From assembly GCA_027924645.1 (NCBI GenBank), contig BSBN01000860.1:9114001-9178000 (forward strand): DNA of 64,000 nucleotides, read 5' to 3'. Position 1 is the first letter of the stretch. The number at the start of each line of letters is the position of its first letter. Under the pieces are notes generated by a model. The model was not told where the DNA came from, did no database searches, and saw only the letters and a program-made list of their open reading frames with translations. Source of the DNA: Cunninghamia lanceolata. Its lineage: Eukaryota > Streptophyta > Pinopsida > Cupressales > Cupressaceae. Of the stretch, positions 22,371-34,290 are shown piece by piece. Made by a program: the position numbers and the translations under genes.

Positions 22371-25300
22371 CGTTACATCCCCAATTTTTGTCTTGCTATA
22401 CTTTTACTTTTTACTTGGACATAAGTAAATTTATCATGATGTTTAGATTAATGACAAGGAAAAACATGGATTATATTGAATGTCATTTATGAAATTATGG
22501 GAATGATTATGTTATTATTGATTTAATATTCGCATTATGAGATTTGATCTATTATTTGAATAATGATGCACTGATCATAATTTCTTTGGTAACAAGTTTG
22601 ATAAAGGATTATAGGTTTTCAGATGACTCTCGGAGAAAAGAGAGAGAGAGTATCTTTCCAGGAGAGAAATATAGACCTCGGGTTATGAGTGGTTTATTTG
22701 CCAAATCGGGTATAAGTGTTTAACGAAAATGTGAACCAATGTGTCGTAAGAGGTAAGTCTTGTCTTGTCAGTTTACTTCTGAACCTAATCGACAAGTAGT
22801 CGATATTGTTTTCAAATCTTTCTAAGTCATAGTAAGTTGTCTTAGTCGTTAATAACATTAACGATGTTGTTTGAGTTTGATTTGTGACTATTTATGTTTA
22901 ACGTAAATATTACGACGTTATTGTCGTAAAATGGTTGTCATATTATTATTAAGTCCCTTGAGGTGTTATAAACTATTCTTAACGTTAAGACGTTTTTGTC
23001 GAGTTAAGAATACGTGATTATTGCCAATGGATTGTGATGGGGAGACAAGCTCAACCCAATCACATTATCCGTAATTCCTTGTTTAAATATTATTATTTTT
23101 ATTGATTAAACTGTGATTATCTAATATAGTGGCAATGTTATAAGAAGTATATTTGATGTAATCAAATATATAAATGCCTTAGCATCGTAAGAGGATAATA
23201 CCTCTTAATGAGTCAATAGTATTGTAGGAGCCATAGGCTAAAATATAGTAGAGTCTTCATTAGTGTTAGTGCTAGATCGAACCACATGTTTTGATCATTA
23301 AAAGATCAATTTTATAGTTTAATAAGTATCGGCCTCATCCTTATGTGGATGACTGTGTTTACAAACTGCCCAACCGAATGAACCATAGGGCGGCCTTCCA
23401 TAATTGACATGTGGACTTTTGCTTAAAAATTGATTTCAGTTAAAGACTAAGTCGCTAAGGATTGTTTAGATGCCATTAGTTTTGCAATTGAATCATTGTT
23501 GAGGTGCGAAATAAGGTAACTTTCTAGGATTCGTACCTGGGTCATAACTATTAACGACTCACTTGAGCCGTGGTATCCATATATTAACAAGGTTAAAACT
23601 TGAGAAGAGGGAACATAGGCAGGGAGGATCAAACGTATGCAAAGAGAAGTATAGTGCTTGGAATAGAGAGGGAATACGCAGTCAAGAGGCATCAACCCTG
23701 TGTCGTGTTTGCACATCTCTGCCAATTCAAGTTTGTCCATTATCAGGTATTTCTCAGTTCATGTAACCATGAGGAAATTGAATAGTTCCTTTTAGACTAA
23801 ACATCATTGTATTATGGGCGATTATATGAGTTCGCCAATGAGGTTAAACCTCTTGTAATTATGGTGTAATAGTCAAAAACTATTATGTGTCAACTTAGGA
23901 AAATGCAGATAACATTTTAAGTAAACTATGTTGATCTATCTTTGTAATTAATGAGATAACGAATGCAAAACATATGGTTGATACTTGGTAATTCAAGTGA
24001 GTAGTTTGTTATAGTATACTACATCGACCATTTGCTTATTCATTTATAAATCGATAAACATATCAATGCATAGAATGGAGGATAAAAGACCATCATAGTA
24101 AGAGATTGTCATAGCTGTTATTAGCCTTGAAAATAGTTCTCTTATCAAATAAGTTTGTAGCAAGTCAATGAAATGATTGTGAGTTAACCAAACAATAGAC
24201 TCTCGGATTTTATAGGGATGAATGAACTTTGATTAGTATACTCTTAGACTTGAGTAGTATATTATTGAGGTAATTATAATTTAAAGTATTCTTGTTTAGA
24301 TTATGTATATGTATAACGGAAATTGTTATCTATCCATGAGAACTTAGATTCATACGGATTTTTAGACAATTATTATTCTCTTCAGATGATAGTAACTTAG
24401 AGATATTATGGTAGATGGAATAAGGTTTTTATGAGAATCCCATTAAAGACTATTTGTCTTTATTATTCACGTTATCCTTGAAGAGATCCAACACAATGGA
24501 GTAGACCTAGTCTAACAAAGAATGACCTTGTAGGAAAGACATAAGGGTATGTTTTGTATTATCATATTTTAAAGGTATTTGACAAGGGTTAATATCTATA
24601 ATGTTCTTATCTTTGGTTGAATTAGCCTCAAAACAATAGTGAATCTAGGTTTCCTAGATAAGCGATAAGGTTACATAAGCCATGGGATAATAGGAAAACC
24701 CTAGAGCTGAGTTTGAACCAACTGTATAGTTTCGTCATAAGGACTTATTTAAGTCTAAAGGTATTATTATTATGACTCATAGATTAAACTATTACATGTT
24801 AGGGTTGGTAAGAGATTTAAACTGTGAGAATACGACAGTATCCAAGTTGAGTAGGGGTGGGTGAACACAACGACTACATTCATTATGAATGATATTGATA
24901 TTAAAAACTTTGGCCAAAGTAATGCATTTGTTTTCTACATGCATTGTCGGTTCGCTGTATTTGGATTGCTCATCCTATCGGAAATCAAACTTAGCTAGAG
25001 GGTATCTAGGGTTGTATGGTTGATAGAGGTGAGTAGAATACAACACTATGTACTCAGGAAAGGCAAATTACCACTAGTCACCTAAGGTCTATATCCCTTG
25101 TGAAGGGTAGGGCCACTTCTTATGTGGAAGATGTGTGGGAGACCACCGGTCTGTGGATGGAGGTAAATCACTAGAAAGATACTCTCTCTCCAAGCAGGAA
25201 ACATGCCAGGACTTGTGATAAAGATGTCAGATATTCAGAAGCAGTATTTATTCCAAAATTTGTATATGTAATGGATTTACATTTGTAAACATTGTAATTG

Positions 25301-25457
25301 AGAAAGACAATATGGTTTATTTTATTTTGTAAAAAAAAATCTTGTAATTATAGTTACTTGATTATATGTTGAATAAAAGAAAAAATTTCTCTATCTCATT
25401 TTTACCTTGTTAATTTACTCTATGGTAAATTTCTGGTTTTAGAACGTGGATGTTACA
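22371..25457 (+). mobile_element. Probable solo LTR, 3.1 kb, target duplication ATAAC
   Basis: The element starts CGTTACATCCCC (probably an original TG mutated to CG) and ends GTGGATGTTACA. The ends form an imperfect inverted repeat (TTACATCC against GGATGTTA). It is flanked on both sides by ATAAC (22366-22370 and 25458-25462). A poly(A) signal AATAAA lies at 25372-25377, about 80 bp before the right end. No coding domain was seen inside. A solo LTR formed by recombination of two LTRs explains all of this; a large non-autonomous element is the alternative. Confidence 0.7.
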
Positions 25458-25462
25458 ATAAC

Positions 25463-26144
25463 TTTAAGAAAAGACCCCTAAATTTTTTTATAAAATTCTG
25501 GCAAATCCTAGCTAACTGCATTAATTTTCCAATTGAAACTTTCTTTTAAAAAAACATTAATTTTCTTGGCAAATTTATGCACATTACTAGAAATTTTTAT
25601 AAAATACTGGTGAATACTAGCTAAAAAATTAATTACAATGGTGAATTCTTCCTTTAAAATTTTGCATAGTTGGTTGGCACGGTCCTCCTATGTATTCTTT
25701 TATTTTTTGTAATGTTGAAGCAAGGGCTCGAGGATGGCAACCATCAACGGGGTCAAGGGGATAGCGCCCCTTACGAGGTCCAGGGATAGTGGCATTAGAG
25801 CACACACAAATTGAACATCTTAAAATATAACACTATAAAAATAAGACTAAAAGAAGAATTCTTCTATACCTTATATTTTACTACTTAATCAGCTAATTTT
25901 GATTGAATTCCACAACACTATAAGCATGTTCCTTTTAAAAGGCTTGCTAAGCCCAATTTTTTTTGGGCTACATGATTAGATGAGATTAAAATGGAAATCA
26001 ACAACAGAAAATAAAAGCCTTATTCCTTCATGTATTTAAACTATAGAAATTCCCTAGTTTCTATACAGGACTCACTATCAATGATTCATGACATTGTGTT
26101 GCTTAGATGTGACTCAGACACAACACAGGCGAGAGACTCTAATA
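25463..26144. other. Unassigned spacer left of the gag-only element
   Basis: AT-rich with a short GC-richer patch at 25730-25800 (GGGGATAGCGCCCC hairpin). Probably old retroelement debris; nothing assignable. Confidence 0.45.
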
Positions 26145-26149
26145 TGGCA

Positions 26150-28704
26150 TGTTGGTTTTTCTTCTGAATCAGCATTAGGGTTTGCTAGTTCTAATGCATA
26201 GGCAGATTCAGCCAACTAAATACAGGAGGTTGCGTGAGCTCCTCCCCTTCACTTCTAGTTCTGCCGCACCAAGGGGGGTATCCCTATAACTTTAAGATGT
26301 AACCTTGACTAGCTCAATGATAGAAAGATCTAACTTGACAACAATAGGCAGAATACTCTCATGTGTGGACCAAGATCTGCATGGTAGATCACAAGGTTGG
26401 CAACATTCTTGGACATATTTATCTGGTGGGTATGAGAGTATGCAGGGGTCCTAATCCTACTCCTAGACTAACATGTTGAAGAGATGAAATGGGTGGACAT
26501 AATGTCCTGGATGCAAGACAAGGGGTTTTGGCTCATAACTACTGACCCAGGAGTAGACTGGTGCCTATCCATTGGGCAAGGAGTCAACTAGATGTATACA
26601 TCAGGTGGCTTGCAACTGTCACTCAAGTTTCAGGGGGTTGGATTGATGCTTGCCTTACAAACATCACCCAAGGATGGGTATTTAGCTGCCTCTACTTACA
26701 GATATCCCTGCAGACATACAACCTTCTCCATGCTCTAACCTAAAACAATTTAATCCACTCCTTGAATGGAAGTTACAGATCAAGCATGTAGTATAGAAAC
26801 ATATACCCTAGAACCTGAGAAACCCTTAGCAACCAGATTGAAAAGAAGGATGACATGCAGCAAATGGAGACAAGCAGATAAACACATGCAGTGAAGCATT
26901 TCTCATATAACATTAACACTGAAACTGAAAATATGTGCAAAATACATTCATGCTTCAACACATAAACTCTAAAATGAGATACAACAGCCAGGATCATGCC
27001 CTGTTCTTCGTTATTTACACAAAACCCCAGGCCTTCAACAACCCTTAAAATGAGCAACACAGCCCTACTTATACAGCAAGGAGGTGCTCAGCATTCATCA
27101 CTGGGTGACCCAAAATTTGCTAGATACCATGCATCTCGAGAAAAATAGCACTCAAACATTCAATGCAGTAGGTGGAAGAGGAGACAGGAAGTGGCCTCGA
27201 GCCTTGTGCCGCCGCCTAGGGATTCACATCTTCGCCCATACCCTCCGACATCCGCCAATAATGGCGTACCAACCTGCAGCCTTAGGAAATGCAGAAGACA
27301 GTGCATCGCAACCTTTCCCGCCAAGAAATATCACCCTGATATTTGAAAATATGCAGGAACCAATTATCCCACATGCACCCCGCGGCAACCTTCTCATTAC
27401 TTTATAAGCTAGGTCGTGAGCATATATGATGTCAGTGCTTTTGCTCCCTACGACGCTAGCATAAGTCTTCATCATCATCCTCCAGCATGATATCCTGTTG
27501 CTCGAAAAATCACCCTGACGTCAGCATCATATTGCAATATCATCCGCATGATAATCGCCTTCATCAGCACAACCTGATGCATCAGAGGAAGATCCTCTGC
27601 TTAGCTGATACCAAATGTCTCGCCGATGAACATCCTGATGACGTCACCGTCATATCCTGTTGACATCATCAGCATATCTGCCCATCACACACCTCCTCAT
27701 ATCCGGATGACGTCATCGTCATATTTGCAAATATTGGGGGATCTCCACAAGATGACTGATGTTAAAATATGACCCCCCGAACCTTGATGACGTCGCCATC
27801 ATGTCGGCATCACTACAAGATCGAGATGATATGTGAATATGACAGATATTAGAAATGATCACCCCCCCACTGGACAATGCATGAAGCTGACAAGTGGATA
27901 TCTCCTTGTCGTCAGCATCATCATGATATCCGCAAATGTCCTGATGACATCATTAGGATATTGCAATGTCGGGTCAGATTGAAAACTTGAAGTATAACCC
28001 CGTCAGAATTGGATGACATCAGTAGCATATCACCTGAAGGATATCACCCTGATAATTGAACATCCTGATGACGTCATCGTCATATCCTGATGACATCACA
28101 TCATATTGGTGCCGGGGTGATATTCGTAAGATCACCTGATATTTCAGAATATCACCCCCCACAGAAATATCAGGGTGCACTGTAGCTCCATTGTCAGATT
28201 GGGGTAATGTACGAATATGATACTTGAAAATATCACCCCCTTCCTTGGAATATGATGAAGCCGATTAGACAAGTGGATATCACCCTGACAAGAATATGAC
28301 GTTAGTAGCATCGGGTGATGAAAGAACATGAAGTGATAAAGTAACATCAGGATGATCTTAACCAAGATCACCCGATGTTCAAATATGATGACCCCGATGA
28401 ATACCGGGTCATACTTAGAACCTTGCAGCAACATCATCAGGATGATCTTAACTAAGATCACCTGATGTTAAAATATCACCTCGGCGAAAGATCATGCAGG
28501 CAGAAAATATGATGATGACCCTCGCAAGAAACAATAGGGTGATGACCGGAAACATGATGATGATGACCTCCTCCCCAAAGAAAATATGATGCTGCAGTTG
28601 AAAAATGCTGAGGAGGCTGAAGACTTAGGACTTCTTTTGATTTTTTAGGAAGGTGCCTGCATGTTCAAATGCTTGAAAATTGACTGCTCATGCAGGCACC
28701 AACA
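26150..28704 (-). repeat. 3' LTR of the gag-only element (2555 bp)
   Basis: Same ends and order as the 5' LTR. Only about four of the TGACGTCA sites are intact; others have become TGACATCA, TGACGTCG or TGACGTTA, as expected from cytosine deamination. The TATA box is at 27401-27406. Lacks about 77 bp at about 27806. Confidence 0.93.
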
Positions 28705-28846
28705 GTGGCTCTGTCTGGGGATGCATGCCTCTTGCAGGCATGGTGAGAACCACAGATCTCTGGGATGCAGACCAGTCCTTATCTACTGGGCAATAGAATC
28801 ATGAAGTTATATTGATCTGCATCACCAAACATATTATTTTCAAACA

Positions 28847-29803
28847 TTATTTTGGCGGCCCAGGGCAGCCAAAAAGGAAGAACCATAATTTTTTCCTGTC
28901 AAATGCCTGATTCCAATCTGAATAACCCCAACCATAACTGAAAACATCAACACAACCTGCCCATATGTTGATCCTGTTCATTAAATACCTCACCATTTTT
29001 GAAAGCTTGCCATTGCCATTGTTACCTCTGTCATTTTGGATTTCAAAATTAGACATATAACCATACACATAATAATCTTCAACATTAGGTAACACATGTA
29101 TGTTATATCCCTCAGACAGTACATCATACCGCTCTTGGCATTCTTCATCATTTATTTGGTTGCTGCACACCATCAGGCACTCATCCAGCTGATCCAAAAA
29201 TTGAAGACATTCAAAATAAATGAGACCCTCATCATCATCTATATCATTTATGGATAATGGTAGCAAAACCTAATCTGCACATCCATAATTGCATATGTCT
29301 AAACCAACTGATGATGAACATTCACTTTCCATAGTTTGCAAATCAGTATCATCATAATCAAATAGAGGGTTAATCCTGCACCAATTAAGGTCATGACTCA
29401 CAACATCACATGCATCTAGAGGCTCATCATAGAGGGGATTAACACTCACTGCAAAGGCCTCTGCTTCTTCTTCATGACAATCCAATTCCTCTTCAGTATT
29501 ATCAGATCTAAAGTCATAAGAAGAACATACTTGATCCATGCACTGGTCATGGATATCATTTCTATCATCTGATTGCCCCACATATAAAATTTCTGCTATT
29601 TCAATGCACTCTGAAGTTGAATTATCTATATCACTTTCCAGCCCTCTAACACTTCCTGATGAAATTGATATTGACTGTTGATCGACATGATCACAAATTT
29701 GCACAACTGGATCATTTAAACATGAATGCTCTTTGTTTAGGACTGACATGCAAATATTACTTGAAAAATCAATATTTTCAACTTCATTTGCTGGGCAGAT
29801 CAA
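28847..29803 (-). pseudogene. Acidic extension in the same frame as gag, function unknown
   Basis: Continues the gag frame after TAG 29879-29881, with one further TAG at 29270-29272. It is rich in Asp, Glu, Ser and Cys, with two related units NPLYDEPLDACDV and NPLFDYDDTDLQ and an acidic stretch EEELDCHEEEAEAF. No protease, RT or known domain is visible. It is about 320 codons long. It could be a Gag C-terminal domain or the remains of an accessory protein. The low stop density over 1.8 kb suggests it was coding until recently. Confidence 0.6.
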
Positions 29804-29878
29804 GACATCCTCCTTTATGGCCGAGTCATCATTAGCTTGGAATGATGCATAAATAGGTATAATAGGGGTGTGAGTGCT

Positions 29879-30643
29879 CTAACATTCATATTCAGCACCT
29901 AGGTTGTACCTTTCATTAACATTGGGGGCTGTAGGACAACAATTTTTTTTAGAAAAATAACCCTTTTGAATTCCATACCTCCAATTGTTTTCAATATCTA
30001 TTGCAAACTGATGTGCTTGATGCAATGTGGTAGGCTCCTTATCTCTCAATCTATAACTCATTTTCTTATCAAAGGCTCCCAAATAGACAACTAAGCACAG
30101 TGCATCATTAGGTCTCATGTATTCTGGTATTCTATTCGATGTCCTCATAAATATGAGGTTAAAGGCTGGGATCAACTCATCCTCTTCTATATGGATATAC
30201 ATGAAATCACTGATGATTGCATAATCAAATTTTTTTTTACCATATTGCTCTAGAAATGCAGATTTAAAATCTTGCCAAGAGCTGACAAAGTGAGCTGGAA
30301 GGTAGGAGAACCAATGCCTTGCATCTTCATCTAGAGATTGAACAAATAGCCTCATGACTACATCCTCATGGTTAATCTCAAAGTCATCCATCACATTTCT
30401 AAACTGTTACAAGTGTCTCTCAGCTGATTCATCCTTTATACCACTGAATTTAGGCAAATACCTTCTGATTTTAGGTGGAAGAGCATTTGGATAACCACAA
30501 ATGCCACTAAAATTTATGGGCTTATATCTGTCAATGTTGAAACTTCTTTTATTACATGGTTGGGACTGACTACTATACATTATTGCATTTGACACCTCAC
30601 AAGGGTGCATGGGCTGACAATACATCTTTTTATATTTTTGCAA
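29879..30643 (-). pseudogene. gag domain of the gag-only element
   Basis: One frame broken by a TAA at 30407-30409. The upstream part reads YKPINFSGICGYPNALPPKI. The retrotransposon gag domain follows: DDFEINHEDVVMRLFVQSLD, then ARHWFSYLPAHFVSSWQDFK, then FLEQYGKKKFDY, then NRIPEYMRPNDALC. No zinc knuckle was seen. The block order matches the gag of the Tat element at 5.7 kb (HEDV, WF.L, W.D, A..Q.G, RIP). Gag would assemble the particle. The TAG at 29879-29881 ends this part, but the same frame continues beyond it. Confidence 0.85.
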
Positions 30644-31099
30644 CCCTCCTCTCTACTTAGATTTTTAATCACAATATGACCTTAGGCCCTTGAAATACAA
30701 ACTGCTATTTCAACCTGCCTAAAGTTCTCTATATGAGTCTTTTGAACAATATTGCATGCCCTTTTGAAATACAGAGTAGGTTCTAACAAAAGCATGCAAG
30801 CTCTGCTTTCACCAATGTTTCCCTTTTAACCAGTGCTATTTCACCAAATAGGGAACTTTTCAAAAACTTGTACAAATACCTGGATATGTTGCAGCTGCTG
30901 ATAGGTTCATTCAACAGAGTCGCCACCTCCTTGGCAGAGGAATGAGCTTCAAACAGGCTGAAGCTAAAAATTGATTTCTTTCTTTCTGGGTCTCCCAATA
31001 GCAGAGCCACACATAAAACTTTACATTTGCTACAACAAGGCACTTCCAGGCCTAATTCTTTAATTTCTTAGACTTAAGCTTTATGGATATGACATTGTC
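30644..31099 (-). other. 5' untranslated leader of the gag-only element
   Basis: Lies between the PBS and the readable gag frame. A short open frame at 30783-31043 has no recognisable domain and is probably leader sequence. Confidence 0.5.
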
Positions 31100-31117
31100 T
31101 CCCCAGCGGAGTCGCCA
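31100..31117 (-). other. Primer binding site of the gag-only element
   Basis: TGGCGACTCCGCTGGGGA on the minus strand, three bases after the LTR end. This type of PBS is familiar from plant Ty3/gypsy (Tat/Ogre-like) elements. It differs from the PBS of the Tat copy at 5218. The exact tRNA was not assigned. Confidence 0.75.
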
Positions 31118-32374
31118 TTTTGTTGGTTTTTCTTCTGAATCAACATTAGGGTTTACCAGTTCTAATGCATAGGCAGATTCAGCCAACTAAATATAGGAGG
31201 TTGCATGAGCTCCTCCCCTTCACTTCTGGTTCTGCCACACCAAGGGGGGTATCCCTATAACTTTAAGATGTAACCTTGACTAGCTCAATGATAGAAAGAT
31301 CTAACTTGACAACAACAGGCAGAATACTCTCATGTGTGGACCAAGATCTGCATGGTAGATCACAAGGTTGGCAACATTCTTGGACATATTTGTCTGGTGG
31401 GTATGAGAGTATGCAGGGGTCCTAATCCTACTCCTAGACTAACAGGTTGAAGAGATGAAATGGGTGGACATAATGTCTTGGATGCAAGACAACGGGTTTT
31501 GGCTCATAACTACTGACCCAAGAGCAGACTGGTGCCTATCCATTGGGCAAGGAGTCAACTAGACGTATACATCAGGTGGCTTACAACTGTCACTCAAGTT
31601 TCAGGGGGTTGGATTGATGCTTGCCTTACAAACATCACCCAAGGATGGGTATTTAGCTGCCTCTACTTATAGATATCCCTGCAGACATACAACCTTCTCC
31701 ATGCTCTAACCTAAAACAATTTAATCCACTCCTTGAATGGAAGTTATAGATCAAGCATGTAGTATAGAAACCTATACCCTAGAATCTGAGAAACCCTTAG
31801 CAACCAGATTCAGAAGAAGGATGACATGCAGCAAATGGAGACAAGCAGATAAACACATGCAGTGAAGCATTTCTCATATAACATTAACACTGAAACTGGA
31901 AATATGTGCAAAATACATTCATGCTGCAACACATAAACTCCAAAATGAGATACAACAGCCAGGATCATGCCCTGTTCTTCGTTATTTACACAAAAATGCC
32001 CCAGGCCTTCAACAACCCTCAAAATAAGCAACACAGCCCTACTTATACAGCAAGGAGGTGCTCAACATTCATCACTGGGCGACCAAAAATTCACCAGATA
32101 CCATGTATCTCGAGAAAAATAGCACTCAAACATTCAATGCAGCAGGTGGAAGAGGAGACAGGAAGTGGCCTTGAGCCCTGTGCCACCGCCTGGGGATTCA
32201 CATCTTCGCTCATACCCTCCGACATCCGCCAATAATGGCGCACCAACTTGCAACCTCGGGAAATGTAGAAGACAGTGCATCGCGACCTTTCTCACCAAGA
32301 AATATCACCCCAATATTTGAAAATATGCAGGAACCAATTATCCCACATGCACCCTGCGGCAACCTTCTCATTAC

Positions 32375-32380
32375 TTTATA
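32375..32380 (-). promoter_or_regulatory. TATA box of the gag-only element 5' LTR
   Basis: Minus strand reads CTTATAAAGTAATGAG. It is conserved in the 3' LTR at 27401-27406 and placed directly downstream of the TGACGTCA array. Confidence 0.6.
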
Positions 32381-32489
32381 AGCTAGGTCGTGAGCATATA
32401 TGATGTCTGTGCTTTTGCTCTCAACGACGCTAGCATAAGTCTTCATCATCATCCTCCAGCATGATATCCTGTTGCTCGAAAAATCACCT

Positions 32490-33354
32490 TGACGTCAGCA
32501 TCATATTGCAATATCATCCGCATGATAATCACCTTCATCAGCACAACCTGATGCATCAGAGGAAGATCCTCCTGCTTAGCTGATACCAAATGTCTCACCG
32601 ATGAACATCCTGATGATGTCACCATCATATCCTGCTGACGTCATTAGCATATCTGCCCATCGCGCACCTCCTCATATCTGGATGACGTCATCATCATATT
32701 TGCAAATATTGGGGGATCTCCACAAGATGACTGATGTTAACATATGACCCCCCGGACCTTGATGACGTCACCATCATGTCGGCATCAGGATGATATTCAG
32801 AAGATAACTGAATATTTAGAAATATCACCCCCATGCACAAATATCATGCTGCACTGTAGCTTCACTACAAGATCGAGATGATATGTGAATATGACAGATA
32901 TTTGAAATGATCACCCCCCACTGGACAATGCATGAAGCCGACAAGCGGATATCTCCCTGTCGTCAGCATCATCATGATATCCGCGAATGTCCTGATGACG
33001 TCATCAGGATATTGCAATGTCGGGTCAGATTGAAAACTTGAAGTATGACCCCATCAGAACTAGATGACATCAGTAGCATATCACCTAAAGGATATCACCC
33101 TGATAATTAAACATCCTGATGACATCATTGTCATATCCTAATGACGTCATCATCATATTGGCGTCGGGGTGATATTTGTAAGATCACCCGATATTTTAGA
33201 ATATCACCTCGTAGAAATATCAGGGTGCACTGTAGCTCCATTGTTAGATCAGGGTAATGTACGAATATGATACTTGAAAATATCACCCCCTTCCTTGGAA
33301 TATGATGAAGCCGATTAGACAAGTGGATATCATCCTGACAAAAATATGACGTCA
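32490..33354 (-). promoter_or_regulatory. Array of seven TGACGTCA (bZIP/CRE-type) sites in U3
   Basis: Exact TGACGTCA at 32490, 32636, 32683, 32763, 32996, 33142 and 33347 (first base). All lie 110-970 bp upstream (minus strand) of the TATA box. They sit in degenerate repeats around GATGACGTCATCAGGATAT. Plant TGA-class and other bZIP factors bind TGACG cores (family knowledge); binding here is inference. Confidence 0.7.
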
Positions 33355-33789
33355 GCAGCATCAGGTGATGAAAGAACATGAAGTGATAAAGTAACATTAG
33401 GATGATCTTAACCAAGATCACCCGATGTTCAAATATGATGACCCCGATGAATATCGGGTCATACTTAGAACCTTGCAGCAACATCATCAGGATGATCTTA
33501 ACTAAGATCACCCGATGTTAAAATATCACCCCGGTGAAAGATCATGCATGCAGAAAATATGATGATGACCCTCGCAAGAAACAATAGGGTGATGACCAGA
33601 AACATGATGATGATGACCTCCTCCCCGAAGAAAATATGATGCTGTAGTTGAAAAATGCTGAGGAGGCTGAAGACTTAGGACTTATTTGGATTTTTTGGGA
33701 AGGTGCCTGCATGTTCAAATGCTTGAAAACTGACTGCTCATGCAGGCACCAACATGGCACATGAACCATGTCCTTGCAGTTGGCACATG

Positions 33790-34290
33790 TCTAGTCACTT
33801 CGACTCTTGTAGTAGGAGCCGACTGAGTGGAGGTAGAACTGGAGGTTATTTTGTTCACAGGGAAGCAAAACATCACATATCATAGTTAGGTTGATTGTGT
33901 TATGTGTTGATGCATGTTGTTGTCGATTATTGTGAAAGTTGAGATGTTGTTGATGTTGAATGGGTGTGATGGTTGTGATTCTTCTATGACTCAGAGGGTC
34001 ACTAGCTATAATCCTCTTTTGTTCGTTGGTTGTATGGAGGAAAAATCTAATATCCAACCTCCTTTGTTCTTGTTGAATGGCTTGTTGGAGGAGTCTTTAT
34101 TCTTGGTTTAGAATTTCTTGTACTCACCTCCTTTGTTCATTTTCTTGTTGAATGAGCCTCAAGATTATTTCTTGTTCTTGGGTTGTTTCCTCAATGAGAA
34201 TTGGTTGAGCGACAATCTCCCTTATTGAATGCTTAGGCCAAGGGGGAGGGTAGTTGTTTGTGCCTCATGATGAAATCAAGGGCTCTTCCT
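33790..34290 (-). pseudogene. Coiled-coil, Gln-rich retroelement ORF fragment
   Basis: The minus strand reads SIREIVAQPILIEETTQEQE, then ILRLIQQENEQRR, stop, VQEILNQE, stop, RLLQQAIQQEQRR. This is a Gln/Glu-rich coiled coil followed by a His/Gln-rich stretch. Two stops. It resembles the N-terminal, Gag-proximal part of some plant retroelements, but I cannot name a family. It is cut on its 3' side by the gag-only element. Confidence 0.4.

Larger units (their letters stand above)
26150..33754 (-). mobile_element. Gag-only, non-autonomous LTR retrotransposon (Tat-like), target duplication TGGCA
   Basis: Two LTRs (26150-28704 and 31121-33754) begin TGTTGG and end CCAACA and flank a 2.4 kb inner region. 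TGGCA flanks both sides (26145-26149 and 33755-33759). Transcription runs on the minus strand: 5' LTR on the right, PBS at 31100-31117, then a gag-like frame with an acidic extension. There is no protease, RT, RNase H or integrase. Gag resembles that of the Tat element at 5.7 kb, and both LTRs share a U3 motif with it, so it is probably mobilised in trans by a Tat relative (inference). By eye the first 130 bp of the LTRs differ at about seven sites, mostly transitions. Confidence 0.93.
31121..33754 (-). repeat. 5' LTR of the gag-only element (2634 bp)
   Basis: Starts (minus strand) TGTTGGTGCC and ends AAACCAACA. U3 contains seven exact TGACGTCA palindromes between 32490 and 33354, and a TATA box lies at 32375-32380. 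It retains a segment of about 77 bp near 32785-32865 that is missing from the other LTR. Confidence 0.93.

Noticed and set aside
23447..23785. Overlapping open frames in the 3.1 kb solo LTR
   Set aside because: Three overlapping frames on both strands, no domain, inside an element explained as an LTR.
27084..27478. Open frames in the left LTR of the gag-only element (and copies in the right LTR)
   Set aside because: They lie inside LTRs on both strands and are not kept intact between the two LTR copies.
27480..28560. CRISPR-like spaced repeats (GATGACGTCATC...ATATC)
   Set aside because: Irregular spacing, degenerate units, LTR location and plant nuclear context rule out a CRISPR array.
26150..33754. 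Segmental duplication of 2.6 kb
   Set aside because: The TG/CA ends, the TGGCA target duplication and the PBS show that the two copies are LTRs of one element.
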